Source: Streptomyces cynarae (lineage in GTDB: Bacteria > Actinomycetota > Actinomycetes > Streptomycetales > Streptomycetaceae). Taken from it: DNA of 64,000 nucleotides. The DNA lies in assembly GCF_025642135.1 (NCBI RefSeq), contig NZ_CP106793.1:3455001-3519000 (forward strand). Reading direction: 5' to 3'. Positions 43,923 through 52,731 of the stretch are shown here, piece by piece. Position numbers and translations under genes: made by a program. Positions within the stretch are counted from its first letter, which is position 1. Every line of letters begins with the position of its first letter. Below the pieces are notes generated by a model that had not been told where the DNA came from, made no database searches, and worked only from the letters and a program-made list of their open reading frames with translations.

Positions 43923-45224
43923 ATGACCAGGACCACCAGAGCCCTTCAGTGTTCGGCGACGCTCGTCGCCGCCGGGCTGCTCCTCACCGCCTGCGGCTCG
44001 TCCGGGGGCAGCGGTGGCAGTTCCGGGCAGAACGCCCAGAGCACGTCGTTCACGGGCCGTGGCCCCATCACGTACGTGGCCGGCAAGGACACCACCGGCA
44101 CCATCCAGACGATCATCGACCGCTGGAACAAGCTGCACCCGAAGGAGAAGGTCACCTTCATCCAACTGCCGACGGACGCGGACTCGCAGCGGCAGCAGAT
44201 GATCCAGAACGCGGAGACGAAGTCCGACGCCTACACGGTGCTCTCCCTCGACGTCGTGTGGACGTCGGAGTTCGCCGCCCACCAGTGGATCGACCGCCTG
44301 CCCGACAACGCGTTCCCGCTGCAGAACATGCTGAAGCCGGTGGTGGAGACCGCGAAGTACCGGGGAGGCCTGTACGCGGTACCGGGCAGCTCCGACGGCG
44401 GCCTGCTGTACTACCGCAGCGACCTGTTGAAGAAGGCCGGCATCACCAGCCCTCCGGCCACCTGGTCCGAGATGACGGCCGACTGCGCCAAGGTGAAGAA
44501 GCTGCCCGAGGCCAAGGACATGTCCTGCTACGCCGGGCAGTTCCAGAAGTACGAGGGCCTGACGGTGAACTTCTCCGAGGCCGTGAACTCGGCGGGCGGC
44601 GTCGTCACCGACGCGAGCGGCAAGCCGGACGTCGACACGCCCCAGGCGAAGAAGGGCCTGGACTTCCTCGTCGACTCCTTCAAGGACGGGACGATCCCCA
44701 AGGAGGCCATCACCTACCAGGAGGAGGACGGCCGCCAGGCGTTCCAGTCCGGCAAGCTGGTGTTCCTGCGCAACTGGCCGTACGTGTACGCGCTGGCCCA
44801 GAAGAGCCCGATCGGGGGGAAGTTCGCGGTCGCTCCGCTGCCCGGCCTGAACGGGACCGGCTCCTCCAGCCTGGGCGGGCACAACCTGGCCCTGTCGTCC
44901 TTCGCCAAGAACAAGGCGACGGCCCTGGACTTCATGAAGTTCTTCAGCAGTGAGGAGAGCGCGAGCTACTTCCTGAAGAACGCCTCCCTCGCCCCGCCGT
45001 ACACCAACCTGTACGACGACGCGTCGCTGGACAAGCAGTATCCGTACCTGCCCGTCCTCAAGGAGTCCATCCTGCATGCCGTGCCGCGCCCGCGGGTCGT
45101 GCAGTACGGGGACGTGACCTCGGCGATCGAGAAGGAGGCCTACGCCGCGCTGTCCGGCAGCAAGAGCAGCTCGCAGGCTCTGAAGGATCTGCAGGCGGAC
45201 CTGCAGAAGCTGACGGCTCAGTGA
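43923..45224 (+). CDS. Sugar ABC transporter substrate-binding lipoprotein, cluster 1 (433 aa)
   Basis: The lipoprotein signal (MTRTTRALQCSATLVAAGLLLTACGSS) carries lipobox LTAC with Cys at about residue 24, so the protein is membrane-tethered outside the cell. SBP_bac_1 features: GPITYVAGKDTTGTIQTIIDRWNKLHPKEKVTFIQLPTDADSQRQQMIQ and YRGGLYAVPGSSDGGLLYYRSDLLKKAGI. AFQSGKLVFLRNWPYVYALAQ and AVAPLPGLNGTGSSSLGGHNLALSSFAKNK follow. ATG 43923 is preferred to GTG 43920 on ribosome-site spacing. The linked alpha-glucosidase suggests an alpha-glucoside (maltose/trehalose-like) ligand. Confidence 0.92.
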   Translation: MTRTTRALQCSATLVAAGLLLTACGSSGGSGGSSGQNAQSTSFTGRGPITYVAGKDTTGTIQTIIDRWNKLHPKEKVTFIQLPTDADSQRQQMIQNAETKSDAYTVLSLDVVWTSEFAAHQWIDRLPDNAFPLQNMLKPVVETAKYRGGLYAVPGSSDGGLLYYRSDLLKKAGITSPPATWSEMTADCAKVKKLPEAKDMSCYAGQFQKYEGLTVNFSEAVNSAGGVVTDASGKPDVDTPQAKKGLDFLVDSFKDGTIPKEAITYQEEDGRQAFQSGKLVFLRNWPYVYALAQKSPIGGKFAVAPLPGLNGTGSSSLGGHNLALSSFAKNKATALDFMKFFSSEESASYFLKNASLAPPYTNLYDDASLDKQYPYLPVLKESILHAVPRPRVVQYGDVTSAIEKEAYAALSGSKSSSQALKDLQADLQKLTAQ

Positions 45225-45234
45225 GGACCGGGTC

Positions 45235-46297
45235 ATGGCCGACACCAAGATCCCGTCCGGAACCGCCGCACGGGAGCCCGGGGCGGGCGACCGCCCCGGG
45301 CGGCCCTCCGCGCCGCTGAACCGCGCGCGCCCGGGCCGGTGCGACCACGGGCACCGGCCGGCTGGCGGCGCTGCTGGTCTCCCCCACGCTCCTGGTGCTG
45401 ACGATCGTCGTGATCTATCCGACGCTCATGGCGCTGAACGAGTCGCTGTACGGGCCGAAGGGGCTGGATCCCAAGACCGGCTTCATCAGCAACACCGAGC
45501 CGTTCGTGGGCCTGAAGAACTACACCGACATCTTCACCCAGGCCGGTGACCGGTTCTGGAACGCCTTCTGGAACACCACCCTCTTCACCGTCGTCACGGT
45601 GCTGCTGGAGACGGTGATCGGTGTGGCCATGGCACTGATCATGCACAAGGCGTTCCGGGGCAGGGCCGTGGTGCGGGCGAGCATCCTCGTGCCCTGGGCG
45701 ATTCCCACGGCCATCTCCGGCCTGCTGTGGCGGTGGATCTTCAACGCCGACGGAATCGCCAACGTGCTCGTCGGACAACAGGTCCTGTGGACCGCCGACG
45801 GCTTCGCAGCCAAGATCGCGGTCATCATCGCCGACGTGTGGAAGACCGCCCCCTTCATCGGACTGCTGGTCCTGGCCGGACTACAGGTGATCCCGAAGGA
45901 GGTCTACGAAGCGGCCCGGATCGACGGAGCGAGCGCCCTCAGGCAGTTCTGGCACATCACCCTGCCCCTGGTGAAGCCCGCGCTGCTGGTGGCGGTGCTG
46001 TTCCGGTGCCTGGACGCGCTGCGGATGTTCGACCTGCCCTACATCCTCATCGGCGCGCAGAAGAACTCGGTGGAAACCCTGTCGATGCTCGCGCAGAACG
46101 AGGCGTCCAACGTCCGCTTCGGACCGGCCTCCGCCTACGCGGTGCTCCTCTTCCTCTATGTCTTCCTCATCGCGCTCGCCTTCGTCCGGTTGCTGGGCGC
46201 CGACCTCGTCGGCGACGGCGGCGTCCGCAGCGGGCGCGAGCGCAGGACCGGGCGCCGGGGTGCCGTGGCGCTGCGCCGTGCGGAGGTGACGGCATGA
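45235..46297 (+). CDS. Sugar ABC transporter permease, cluster 1, frame-broken 5' end
   Basis: From 45340 on the MalF/UgpA-type permease reads AALLVSPTLLVLTIVVIYPTLMALNESLYGP with six membrane helices. It carries the EAA motif EVYEAARIDGASALRQFWHITLPLVKPALL. The ATG at 45235 (MADTKIPSGTAAREPG) with a fair ribosome site lies in a different frame: after about 45330 it would read GRCDHGHRPAGG and stop at 45547. The permease frame has TGA at 45317-45319 and no start before GTG 45395, which would cut the first helix. One extra base in the CCGGGCCGGTGCG stretch (about 45330-45343) explains it. If real, the gene is inactive or truncated. Sequencing error is likely. Stop overlaps the next ATG. Confidence 0.8.
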
Positions 46298-47127
46298 CCC
46301 TCACAGCCACCTGGCGCCGGCGGCTGCCCTACGTGGGTGTCGCCGCGGTGGTCGCCTACTGCCTGGCCCCGTTCTACTGGATGGTGGTCTCCAGCCTGCG
46401 GCGCAACGACGACATCTTCAGCACCTCGTTGTTCCCCTCGCCGCTGTCGTTCGACAACTACCAGGCGGTGTTCAGCCCCTCCCAGGGGTTCTCGCGGGCA
46501 CTGCTCAACAGCCTGATCGTGGCCGGCATCACCACGGCACTGGCGCTGCTGCTGGCCACGTTCACCGCGTACGCGATGGCCCGGCTGGACTTCCGGTTCA
46601 AGCGGCTGATCCTCACGCTGATCATCGCAACCTCGATGTTCCCGGTGGTGTCGATCGTGGTTCCGCTGCTGAAGCTGTTCACGGACATCGGCTGGATCAA
46701 CACCTACCAGGCCATGATCGTGCCGAGCATGTCCTTCGCTCTGCCGCTCGCGGTCTGGAACCTGACCACGTTCTTCCGCCAGATGCCGGACGAGCTGGAG
46801 CACGCCGCGATGGTCGACGGCTGCACCCGCGGCCAGGCGTTCCGCAGGATCATCATCCCGCTCGCCGCGCCCGGCATCTTCACCACCGCGATCATCACGT
46901 TCATCGCCGCCTGGAACGAGTTCCTCATCGCCCTGTCGATGACCAACAAACCCGGCATGCAGACCGCGACGGTCGCCATCTCGAAGTTCTCCGGAGCCAC
47001 GACGTACCAGACGCCGTTCGGCAGCCAGATGGCGGCAGGCGTCATCGTCACGATCCCGCTGGTGATCATGGTGCTGCTCTTCCAGCGCCGTATCGTCGCC
47101 GGACTCACCGCAGGCGCGGCCAAGTAG
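46294..47127 (+). CDS. Sugar ABC transporter permease, cluster 1 (277 aa)
   Basis: MalG/UgpE-type inner membrane protein with six helices: WRRRLPYVGVAAVVAYCLAPFYWMVVSSLRRND near the start. The EAA loop LEHAAMVDGCTRGQAFRRIIIPLAAPGI is at about residues 170-196. ATG 46294 overlaps the previous gene's stop (ATGA), so the permeases are translationally coupled. It is the second membrane subunit of the importer. No ATP-binding subunit is encoded nearby, so a shared ATPase such as MsiK is presumed. Confidence 0.93.
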   Translation: MTLTATWRRRLPYVGVAAVVAYCLAPFYWMVVSSLRRNDDIFSTSLFPSPLSFDNYQAVFSPSQGFSRALLNSLIVAGITTALALLLATFTAYAMARLDFRFKRLILTLIIATSMFPVVSIVVPLLKLFTDIGWINTYQAMIVPSMSFALPLAVWNLTTFFRQMPDELEHAAMVDGCTRGQAFRRIIIPLAAPGIFTTAIITFIAAWNEFLIALSMTNKPGMQTATVAISKFSGATTYQTPFGSQMAAGVIVTIPLVIMVLLFQRRIVAGLTAGAAK

Positions 47128-47178
47128 GCACCGGCGCCGCGCCACCCCTTCCCGACGTCCAAGGAGCAACGCACTCGT

Positions 47179-48852
47179 ATGTCCGGTACCGCACCGTGGT
47201 GGCGCAGCGCCGTCATCTACCAGATCTACATCCGCAGTTTCGCCGACGGAAACGGTGACGGCGTCGGCGACATCGCCGGCATCCGCTCCCGTCTGCCGTA
47301 TCTGAAGTCGCTCGGGGTCGACGCCATCTGGATCAACCCGTGGTACAAGTCGCCGATGGCGGACCACGGTTACGACGTGGCGGACTTCCGTGAGATCGAC
47401 CCGCTGTTCGGCACCGTGGCCGAGGCGGAGGAGCTCATCGAGGAGGCGCACCGGCACGGGATCCGCGTCATCCCCGACATCGTGCCCAACCACACCTCCG
47501 ACCGGCACGCCTGGTTCCAGGCGGCCCTGGCGGCGGGGCCGGGCAGCCCCGAACGCGAGCGTTACGTCTTCCGGCCCGGCCGCGGTCCCGACGGCGCCGA
47601 GCCGCCCAACGACTGGGTCTCCTGCTTCGGCGGCCCCGCCTGGACACGGCTGCCCGACGGGGAGTGGTACCTGCACCTGTTCGCCCCCGAGCAGCCGGAC
47701 CTCAACTGGGAACACCCGGAGGTGAGGGCCGAGTTCGAGTCCGTCCTGCGGTTCTGGTTCAGCCGGGGCGTGGACGGCTTCCGCATCGATGTGGCGCACG
47801 GACTGATCAAGCACCCCGAGCTGCCCGACCTGCCGCCCCGCACCGAGCCGGCGGTACTCGGACCGCTCTCCCGCCGCGAGGACGCGGAGGAGCGGGTCCG
47901 GCAGCACGTCGACCATCCGCACTGGGACCGCGACGAGGTCCACGAGATCTACCGCGCCTGGCGCAAGGTGGCCGACGAGTTCCCCGGCGACCGGTCCTTC
48001 GTCGCCGAGGCATGGGCGGACACCCCCGAGCGGCTCGCCGCCTACGTGCGCCGGGACGGCCTGCACACCGCGTTCAACTTCGACTTCCTGATGGCGAGCT
48101 GGGACGCGAAGGACCTGCGCGCGGTCATCGACGACTCACTCGCCATGCTCGGCGCGGTCGGCGCACCGGCCACCTGGGTGCTGTCCAACCACGACGTCAT
48201 GCGCCACGTCAGCCGCTACGGCCGCAGGACCGTCAAGCGGTGGCTGGCCAACGAACGCTACGAGCCCGAAGGCCCCCTGGACCTCGAACTGGGTATCCGG
48301 CGCGCCCGTGCGGCCGCCCTGCTGATGCTCGCCCTGCCCGGCGGCGCCTACGTCTACCAGGGCGAGGAGCTCGGCCTGCCGGAGGTCGAGGACCTGCCCG
48401 AGTCCGTCCTCCAGGATCCGATCTGGGAGCGCTCCGGACACACGGACCGCGGCCGTGACGGCTGCCGGGTGCCGATCCCCTGGTCCGGGCAGAGCGCGCC
48501 GTTCGGCTTCAGCCCCGAGGGGGCCTCCGCCGCGCCCTGGCTGCCGCAGCCCGCCGACTGGGGCGAGCGCAGCGTGGAGGCGCAGACCGGCGACGAGACG
48601 TCGATGCTGGAGCTCTACCGCCGCGCCCTGCGCACGCGCCGCGAGCACCCGGCGCTCGGCGACGGCACTCTGGCCTGGCTGGACACTCCCGCCGGAGTCC
48701 TCGCCCTCCGCCGCGAACCCGGCTTCGTCTGCGTGGTCAACCTCTCGTCCGAGGCGTACCGGCTGCCCGACCACACCTCGGTCCTGCTCGCGAGCGGCCC
48801 CGTGGAGGACGGCCTGCTGGCACCCGACCAGGCGGCCTGGCTGGCGGTATAA
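47179..48852 (+). CDS. GH13 alpha-glucosidase (557 aa)
   Basis: Alpha-amylase-superfamily enzyme: WWRSAVIYQIYIRSFADGNGDGVGDIAGIRSRLPYLKSLGVDAIWINPWYKSPMADHGYDV, IPDIVPNHTSDRHAWFQ, nucleophile in GFRIDVAHG, acid/base in FVAEAWADTPERL, third acid in LSNHDVMRH. The later part has a beta-sandwich C-domain. No signal peptide, so it acts in the cytoplasm on the imported alpha-glucoside. ATG 47179 follows AAGGAG at somewhat long spacing (13 nt). It closes the cluster 1 operon, and a bidirectional terminator follows. Confidence 0.93.
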   Translation: MSGTAPWWRSAVIYQIYIRSFADGNGDGVGDIAGIRSRLPYLKSLGVDAIWINPWYKSPMADHGYDVADFREIDPLFGTVAEAEELIEEAHRHGIRVIPDIVPNHTSDRHAWFQAALAAGPGSPERERYVFRPGRGPDGAEPPNDWVSCFGGPAWTRLPDGEWYLHLFAPEQPDLNWEHPEVRAEFESVLRFWFSRGVDGFRIDVAHGLIKHPELPDLPPRTEPAVLGPLSRREDAEERVRQHVDHPHWDRDEVHEIYRAWRKVADEFPGDRSFVAEAWADTPERLAAYVRRDGLHTAFNFDFLMASWDAKDLRAVIDDSLAMLGAVGAPATWVLSNHDVMRHVSRYGRRTVKRWLANERYEPEGPLDLELGIRRARAAALLMLALPGGAYVYQGEELGLPEVEDLPESVLQDPIWERSGHTDRGRDGCRVPIPWSGQSAPFGFSPEGASAAPWLPQPADWGERSVEAQTGDETSMLELYRRALRTRREHPALGDGTLAWLDTPAGVLALRREPGFVCVVNLSSEAYRLPDHTSVLLASGPVEDGLLAPDQAAWLAV

Positions 48853-48865
48853 CCGTCCGGCAGAG

Positions 48866-48909
48866 ACCAGGGCCGTCCGGTGCGCCCCCGCTCACCGGAC
48901 GGCCCTGGT
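48866..48909. terminator. Terminator between cluster 1 and LysR gene
   Basis: A 17-bp perfect stem (ACCAGGGCCGTCCGGTG and complement) with a 10-nt loop lies between convergent genes. Confidence 0.9.
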
Positions 48910-48955
48910 TCTGCGAGAGCGTGCACGCGGACGTCGGGGCGGATGCCCCGGGTCA

Positions 48956-49921
48956 TCAGCCCCAGGCGGCCATGACCCCGGCGTCAACGGCCGGAATCCA
49001 TCCATCCACGGGCCGCCGCAGCCATCCCTCCGCGGCGGCGACCTCGGCCGAGGCCCGTCGAAGCGCATCGAGTCCCGGATGCGTCAGCCCTTGTCGCCAC
49101 ACCAGCGAGACGGGCGAGAGCGGTACGGGATCGACGAGCGGACGCCTCACCGTCCCGGGCAGCGCGGGGAAGTCCACCACGGCGAGAATCGGATGGCCCG
49201 TCCTCGCCATGATCCGCTGGAACTCCTCGTCCCCGACGGCCAGCGGGACCGGAGGCGCGACCCGGATGTCCCGCCCGGCGAACAGGCGGTGCGCGAGGTC
49301 GGTCCACTCCGGCGTGCGCGGGTTCCCGGCGCCCGCGTACACCGTCTCCCCGGCAAGCGCGGCCAGCGGCACCGCCTCCAGCGACGCCAGACGGTGGTGC
49401 TCGGGCAGGAGGACCGCCATCGGCTCGTACCGCACGGGCTGCTGGTCGAGCCCGGCCCGCAGCGCCGGGGGAAGGCCCGCAAACCGGCCGAACGACGCGT
49501 CCAGCCGGCCCGCCAGCACTTCGGCCGCGGCATGCGTGAGACCGCTCTCGTAGCGGGCCATCAACTCCAGGTCGGGGGCGAGCGCACGGGCCTTGTGCAG
49601 CACCCGGCGCCCGGTGACCAGCCCCGGGGAGTTCAGGTCCACCAGCAGCGGCCGTGCCTGCCCGAAGGCGGCGAGGAGTTCGTCCTGCGCGTCCAGCACC
49701 CTGCGTGCGTACGGCAGCAGGCGCTCGCCCTCGGGGGTCAGCGTGACCTGCCGAGTCGTACGGACGAACAGCTCGGTGTCCAGCTCCCGCTCCAGCCTGC
49801 GGATGTCCCGGCTCAACGCCTGCTGGGCGACGTACAGGCGGGTCGCGGCGCGGGTGAAGTGCAGTTCCTCCGCGACGGCGAGGAACGCGCGGAGCAGGCG
49901 GGGGTCGACGGCGGCGGGCAT
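48956..49921 (-). CDS. LysR family transcriptional regulator (321 aa)
   Basis: N-terminal LysR HTH (VDPRLLRAFLAVAEELHFTRAATRLYVAQQALSRDIRRLERELDTELFVRTTRQVTLTPEGERLLPYARRVL) precedes a substrate-binding domain (DLELMARYESGLTHAAAEVLAGRLDASFG ... FQRIMARTGHPILAVVDFPALPG). ATG 49921 is the start. It is divergent from an MFS gene across 84 bp containing ACTTAC ... GTAAGT arms (49927-49932, 49963-49968), a possible binding site. The usual pattern is control of the adjacent exporter. Confidence 0.92.
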   Translation of the reverse strand: MPAAVDPRLLRAFLAVAEELHFTRAATRLYVAQQALSRDIRRLERELDTELFVRTTRQVTLTPEGERLLPYARRVLDAQDELLAAFGQARPLLVDLNSPGLVTGRRVLHKARALAPDLELMARYESGLTHAAAEVLAGRLDASFGRFAGLPPALRAGLDQQPVRYEPMAVLLPEHHRLASLEAVPLAALAGETVYAGAGNPRTPEWTDLAHRLFAGRDIRVAPPVPLAVGDEEFQRIMARTGHPILAVVDFPALPGTVRRPLVDPVPLSPVSLVWRQGLTHPGLDALRRASAEVAAAEGWLRRPVDGWIPAVDAGVMAAWG

Positions 49922-50005
49922 CCGGCGAACTTACAACGCAGGTGCGTCAATCGCCACGGAGTAAGTGTTGGACCGCAGGTCACCGGCCGGGCGACGCTTC
50001 CCTGC

Positions 50006-51316
50006 ATGCCGCAGCCCTCCTCCCGCAGACCACCCCTGCTCACCGTCACCCAGGACACCCTCGTCGCCGTCGACTTCACCCCGCGCACCGCCGGCAGGGC
50101 ACCCGCCCCGCGCAACCCCTACCGCCGGTTGTTCACCCACCCAGGCACCCGCGCCTTCACGATCGGGAACCTCATCGCCCGGCTCCCCATCGGCATGTTC
50201 AGCGTGAGCTCGGTCATCATGATCGCCGGTTCGCGGGGCTCGTACGCCCTCGCCGGTGCGGTCACCGCCACCGGCCTCGTGGCCACGGCCGCGGTCGCGC
50301 CCTGGGTGGCACGCCTCGTCGACCGTCACGGCCAGGCCCGGGTCGCCCTGCCCGCCACGCTGTTCGCGCTGCTCGGGAGCCTCGCACTGGTCCTGTGCGT
50401 GCACTACGACGCCCCCGACTGGACCCTGCTCGCCGCCCAGGCGGCCACCGCCACCACCCCGAACATCGGCGGCCTGTCCCGCGCCCGCTGGGCCCACCTG
50501 TTCCGGAACGCCCCGGACGCCCTGCACACGGCGAACTCCTTCGAGCAGGCCGCCGACGAGCTGTGCTACCTGCTCGGCCCGGTGCTCGCCGCCTTCCTCT
50601 GCACCCGGCTCTTCCCGGAGGCCGGCACTCTGGCCGGCGCCTTCCTGCTGCTCGCCGGCATGTTGATCTTCACCAGTCGACGCGCCACGGAACCGCCGCC
50701 GAGCCGCCGCCCGGGCACCCGGCCCCCGCTGCGCGCCCCCGGTATGCCCCCGCTCCTGCTCGGCCTGCTGGCCACCGGCGCGGTCTTCGGCGCGATGGAG
50801 GTCGTCACGGTGGCGTTCGCGGACGCACAGGGGCACAAGGCGGCTGCCGGCCCGGTCCTCGCCCTGCAGGCCGCCGGTTCGTGCGCCGCCGGACTGCTCT
50901 ACGGCGCGCTGCGGCCCGCCGGTCCCGCCGAGCGCCGCTACGCGTGGTGCCTCGCGGCGATGACGGCCCTCATGACCCTGCCCCTGCTCGCGGCGCGCAC
51001 CACCGGTTCCCTCCTCGCACTCGCGCCCGCCCTGCTGCTCGCGGGCATGGCCACCGCCCCGACGATGGTCACGGCGATGGTGCTGGTCCAGCGGCGCACC
51101 CCCGAGGGCCGTTCGAACGAGGGCATGACCCTCGCCGTGACGGCTCTGCTCGGGGGCGTGGCCTGCGGTTCCGCCATCGGCGGCTGGGCCGTGGAACACC
51201 TGTCCCCGACCGCCGGTTTCGCCCTTCCCGCGACGGCCTCGGGCCTCGCCCTGGCGATCGCCCTCGGGCACAGGGCGGTCGAAGGAATCCGCACCGATTC
51301 GTGCGCCCCCCATTGA
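50006..51316 (+). CDS. MFS transporter beside LysR (436 aa)
   Basis: Twelve membrane helices. MFS features: FTIGNLIARLPIGMFSVSSVIMIAGSRGSYALAGAVTATGLVATAAVAPWVARLVDRHGQAR (loop 2-3) and TPNIGGLSRARWAHLFRNAPDALHTANSFEQAADELCYLLGPVLAAFL. A second repeat is marked by EGRSNEGMTLAVTALLGGVACGSAIGGWAVEHL. The charged N-terminal tail of about 45 residues is longer than typical. ATG 50006 is the start. The substrate is unknown. Drug or metabolite efflux is plausible given the LysR neighbour. The stop (51314-51316) overlaps the -35 box of the cluster 2 promoter. Confidence 0.88.
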   Translation: MPQPSSRRPPLLTVTQDTLVAVDFTPRTAGRAPAPRNPYRRLFTHPGTRAFTIGNLIARLPIGMFSVSSVIMIAGSRGSYALAGAVTATGLVATAAVAPWVARLVDRHGQARVALPATLFALLGSLALVLCVHYDAPDWTLLAAQAATATTPNIGGLSRARWAHLFRNAPDALHTANSFEQAADELCYLLGPVLAAFLCTRLFPEAGTLAGAFLLLAGMLIFTSRRATEPPPSRRPGTRPPLRAPGMPPLLLGLLATGAVFGAMEVVTVAFADAQGHKAAAGPVLALQAAGSCAAGLLYGALRPAGPAERRYAWCLAAMTALMTLPLLAARTTGSLLALAPALLLAGMATAPTMVTAMVLVQRRTPEGRSNEGMTLAVTALLGGVACGSAIGGWAVEHLSPTAGFALPATASGLALAIALGHRAVEGIRTDSCAPH

Positions 51317-51384
51317 CGCGCTCCCAACGTCCACATAGCTTCCCCCGTCGAAGCGCTTCGACATCAGCCATCGAATCGTTTCGA
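51313..51384 (+). promoter_or_regulatory. Cluster 2 promoter with two LacI-type palindromes
   Basis: TTGACG (51313-51318), 17-nt spacer, TAGCTT (51336-51341). Perfect palindrome TCGAAGCGCTTCGA at 51348-51361 at the expected start of transcription and a near-perfect copy TCGAATCGTTTCGA at 51371-51384. A third half (GCTTCGAT) lies near 51411. Likely operators for the cluster 2 LacI protein. Confidence 0.75.
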
Positions 51385-51435
51385 TGAACCCTGCGTGATG
51401 GCTTCGATACCCATCCGACTCCCCGGAGGCACTGG

Positions 51436-52731
51436 ATGTTGACAGCACGACGGCGTGTGGTGGCGACGGCTGCGGTGGTCCTTTCCGGATCCCTGCTCCT
51501 GGCCTCCTGCGGTGGCTCGGACAGCGGCTCTTCCGACGGCAAGACGCTGAAACTGTGGCACTACGAGGGCCCGGACAGCGCGATGGGCGCCGCCTGGAAC
51601 GAGGCCATCAAGGAGTTCGAGGCCAAGCACCCGGGCGTGAAGGTGAAGTTCGAGGAGAAGGGCTTCGAACAGATACAGAAGACCGCGCCCATGGTCCTCA
51701 ACTCCTCGGACGCACCCGACATCATGGAGTACAGCAAGGGCAACGCGACGGCGGGCCTGCTGTCCAAGCAGGGACTTCTCACCGATCTGACTCCCGAGGT
51801 CACCAAGCGCGGCTGGGACAAGAAGCTCAGCGCGGGCGTGCAGACCATCAGCCGCTACGACGCCAACGGCATCATGGGCTCCGGCAAATGGTATGGAATA
51901 CCCAATTACGCCGAATACACCATGGTCTTCTACAACAAGGACCTGTTCAAGAAGTACGGGATCGCCGAGCCGAAGACGTTCGACGACCTGACGTCCGCGA
52001 TGGACAAGTTCGTCGCCAAGGGCATCACCCCGCTCGCCAACGCCGGCGCCGAGTACATGGCCCAGCAGTACCTGTACCAGCTGGCCCTGTCGAAGGCCGA
52101 CCGCTCCTGGGTCGACAAGTACGAGCTGTACAAGGGCAAGACCGACTTCCACGACGCGGCCTGGACGTACGGCGCGACCACCTTCGCCGACTGGGTGAAG
52201 AAGGGCTACATCAGCAAGACGTCCAGCGGCACGAAGTCCGAGGACGCGGGCGTCTCCTTCATCCAGGGCAAGAACCCGATCCTGTTCAGCGGCAGCTGGT
52301 GGTACGGCCGCTTCAAGACGGAGAACAAGTTCGACTGGGGCACCTTCCTGTGGCCCGGTTCCAACCTCACGCTCGGGTCCGGCGGCAACATCTGGGTCGT
52401 CCCCAGGGGCTCCAAGAACAAGGACCTCGCCTACGACTTCATCGACATCACCATGTCGCCGAAGATCCAGAACCTGCTGGGCAACAAGGGCGGCGTCCCG
52501 GTCGCGGCAGACCCCGACGCCATCACCGACCCGCAGGCCAAGACCCTCATCGCCGACTTCAACACCCTCTCCCAGCGCGACGGCCTGGCCTTCTACCCCG
52601 ACTGGCCCGTCCCCGGCTTCTACGACACCCTCATCTCCGAGACCCAGAAACTGATAACGGGCAGTGAGCAGCCCGACGCCTATCTCAGCGCGCTGCAGAA
52701 GGCGTACGACCAGGGCGTGCCGAAGCAATGA
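51436..52731 (+). CDS. Sugar ABC transporter substrate-binding lipoprotein, cluster 2 (431 aa)
   Basis: Lipoprotein signal MLTARRRVVATAAVVLSGSLLLASCGGS with lipobox LASC. SBP_bac_1 features: LKLWHYEGPDSAMGAAWNEAIKEFEAKHPGVKVKFEEKGFEQIQKTAPMVLNSSDAPDIMEYSKG, WYGIPNYAEYTMVFYNKDLFKKYGI, and FSGSWWYGRFKTENKFDWGTF. GGNIWVVPRGSKNKDLAYDFID follows. It is the first gene of cluster 2. Given the alpha-xylosidase downstream, isoprimeverose or xyloglucan oligosaccharides are the likely ligands. Its TGA overlaps the next ATG. Confidence 0.93.
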   Translation: MLTARRRVVATAAVVLSGSLLLASCGGSDSGSSDGKTLKLWHYEGPDSAMGAAWNEAIKEFEAKHPGVKVKFEEKGFEQIQKTAPMVLNSSDAPDIMEYSKGNATAGLLSKQGLLTDLTPEVTKRGWDKKLSAGVQTISRYDANGIMGSGKWYGIPNYAEYTMVFYNKDLFKKYGIAEPKTFDDLTSAMDKFVAKGITPLANAGAEYMAQQYLYQLALSKADRSWVDKYELYKGKTDFHDAAWTYGATTFADWVKKGYISKTSSGTKSEDAGVSFIQGKNPILFSGSWWYGRFKTENKFDWGTFLWPGSNLTLGSGGNIWVVPRGSKNKDLAYDFIDITMSPKIQNLLGNKGGVPVAADPDAITDPQAKTLIADFNTLSQRDGLAFYPDWPVPGFYDTLISETQKLITGSEQPDAYLSALQKAYDQGVPKQ

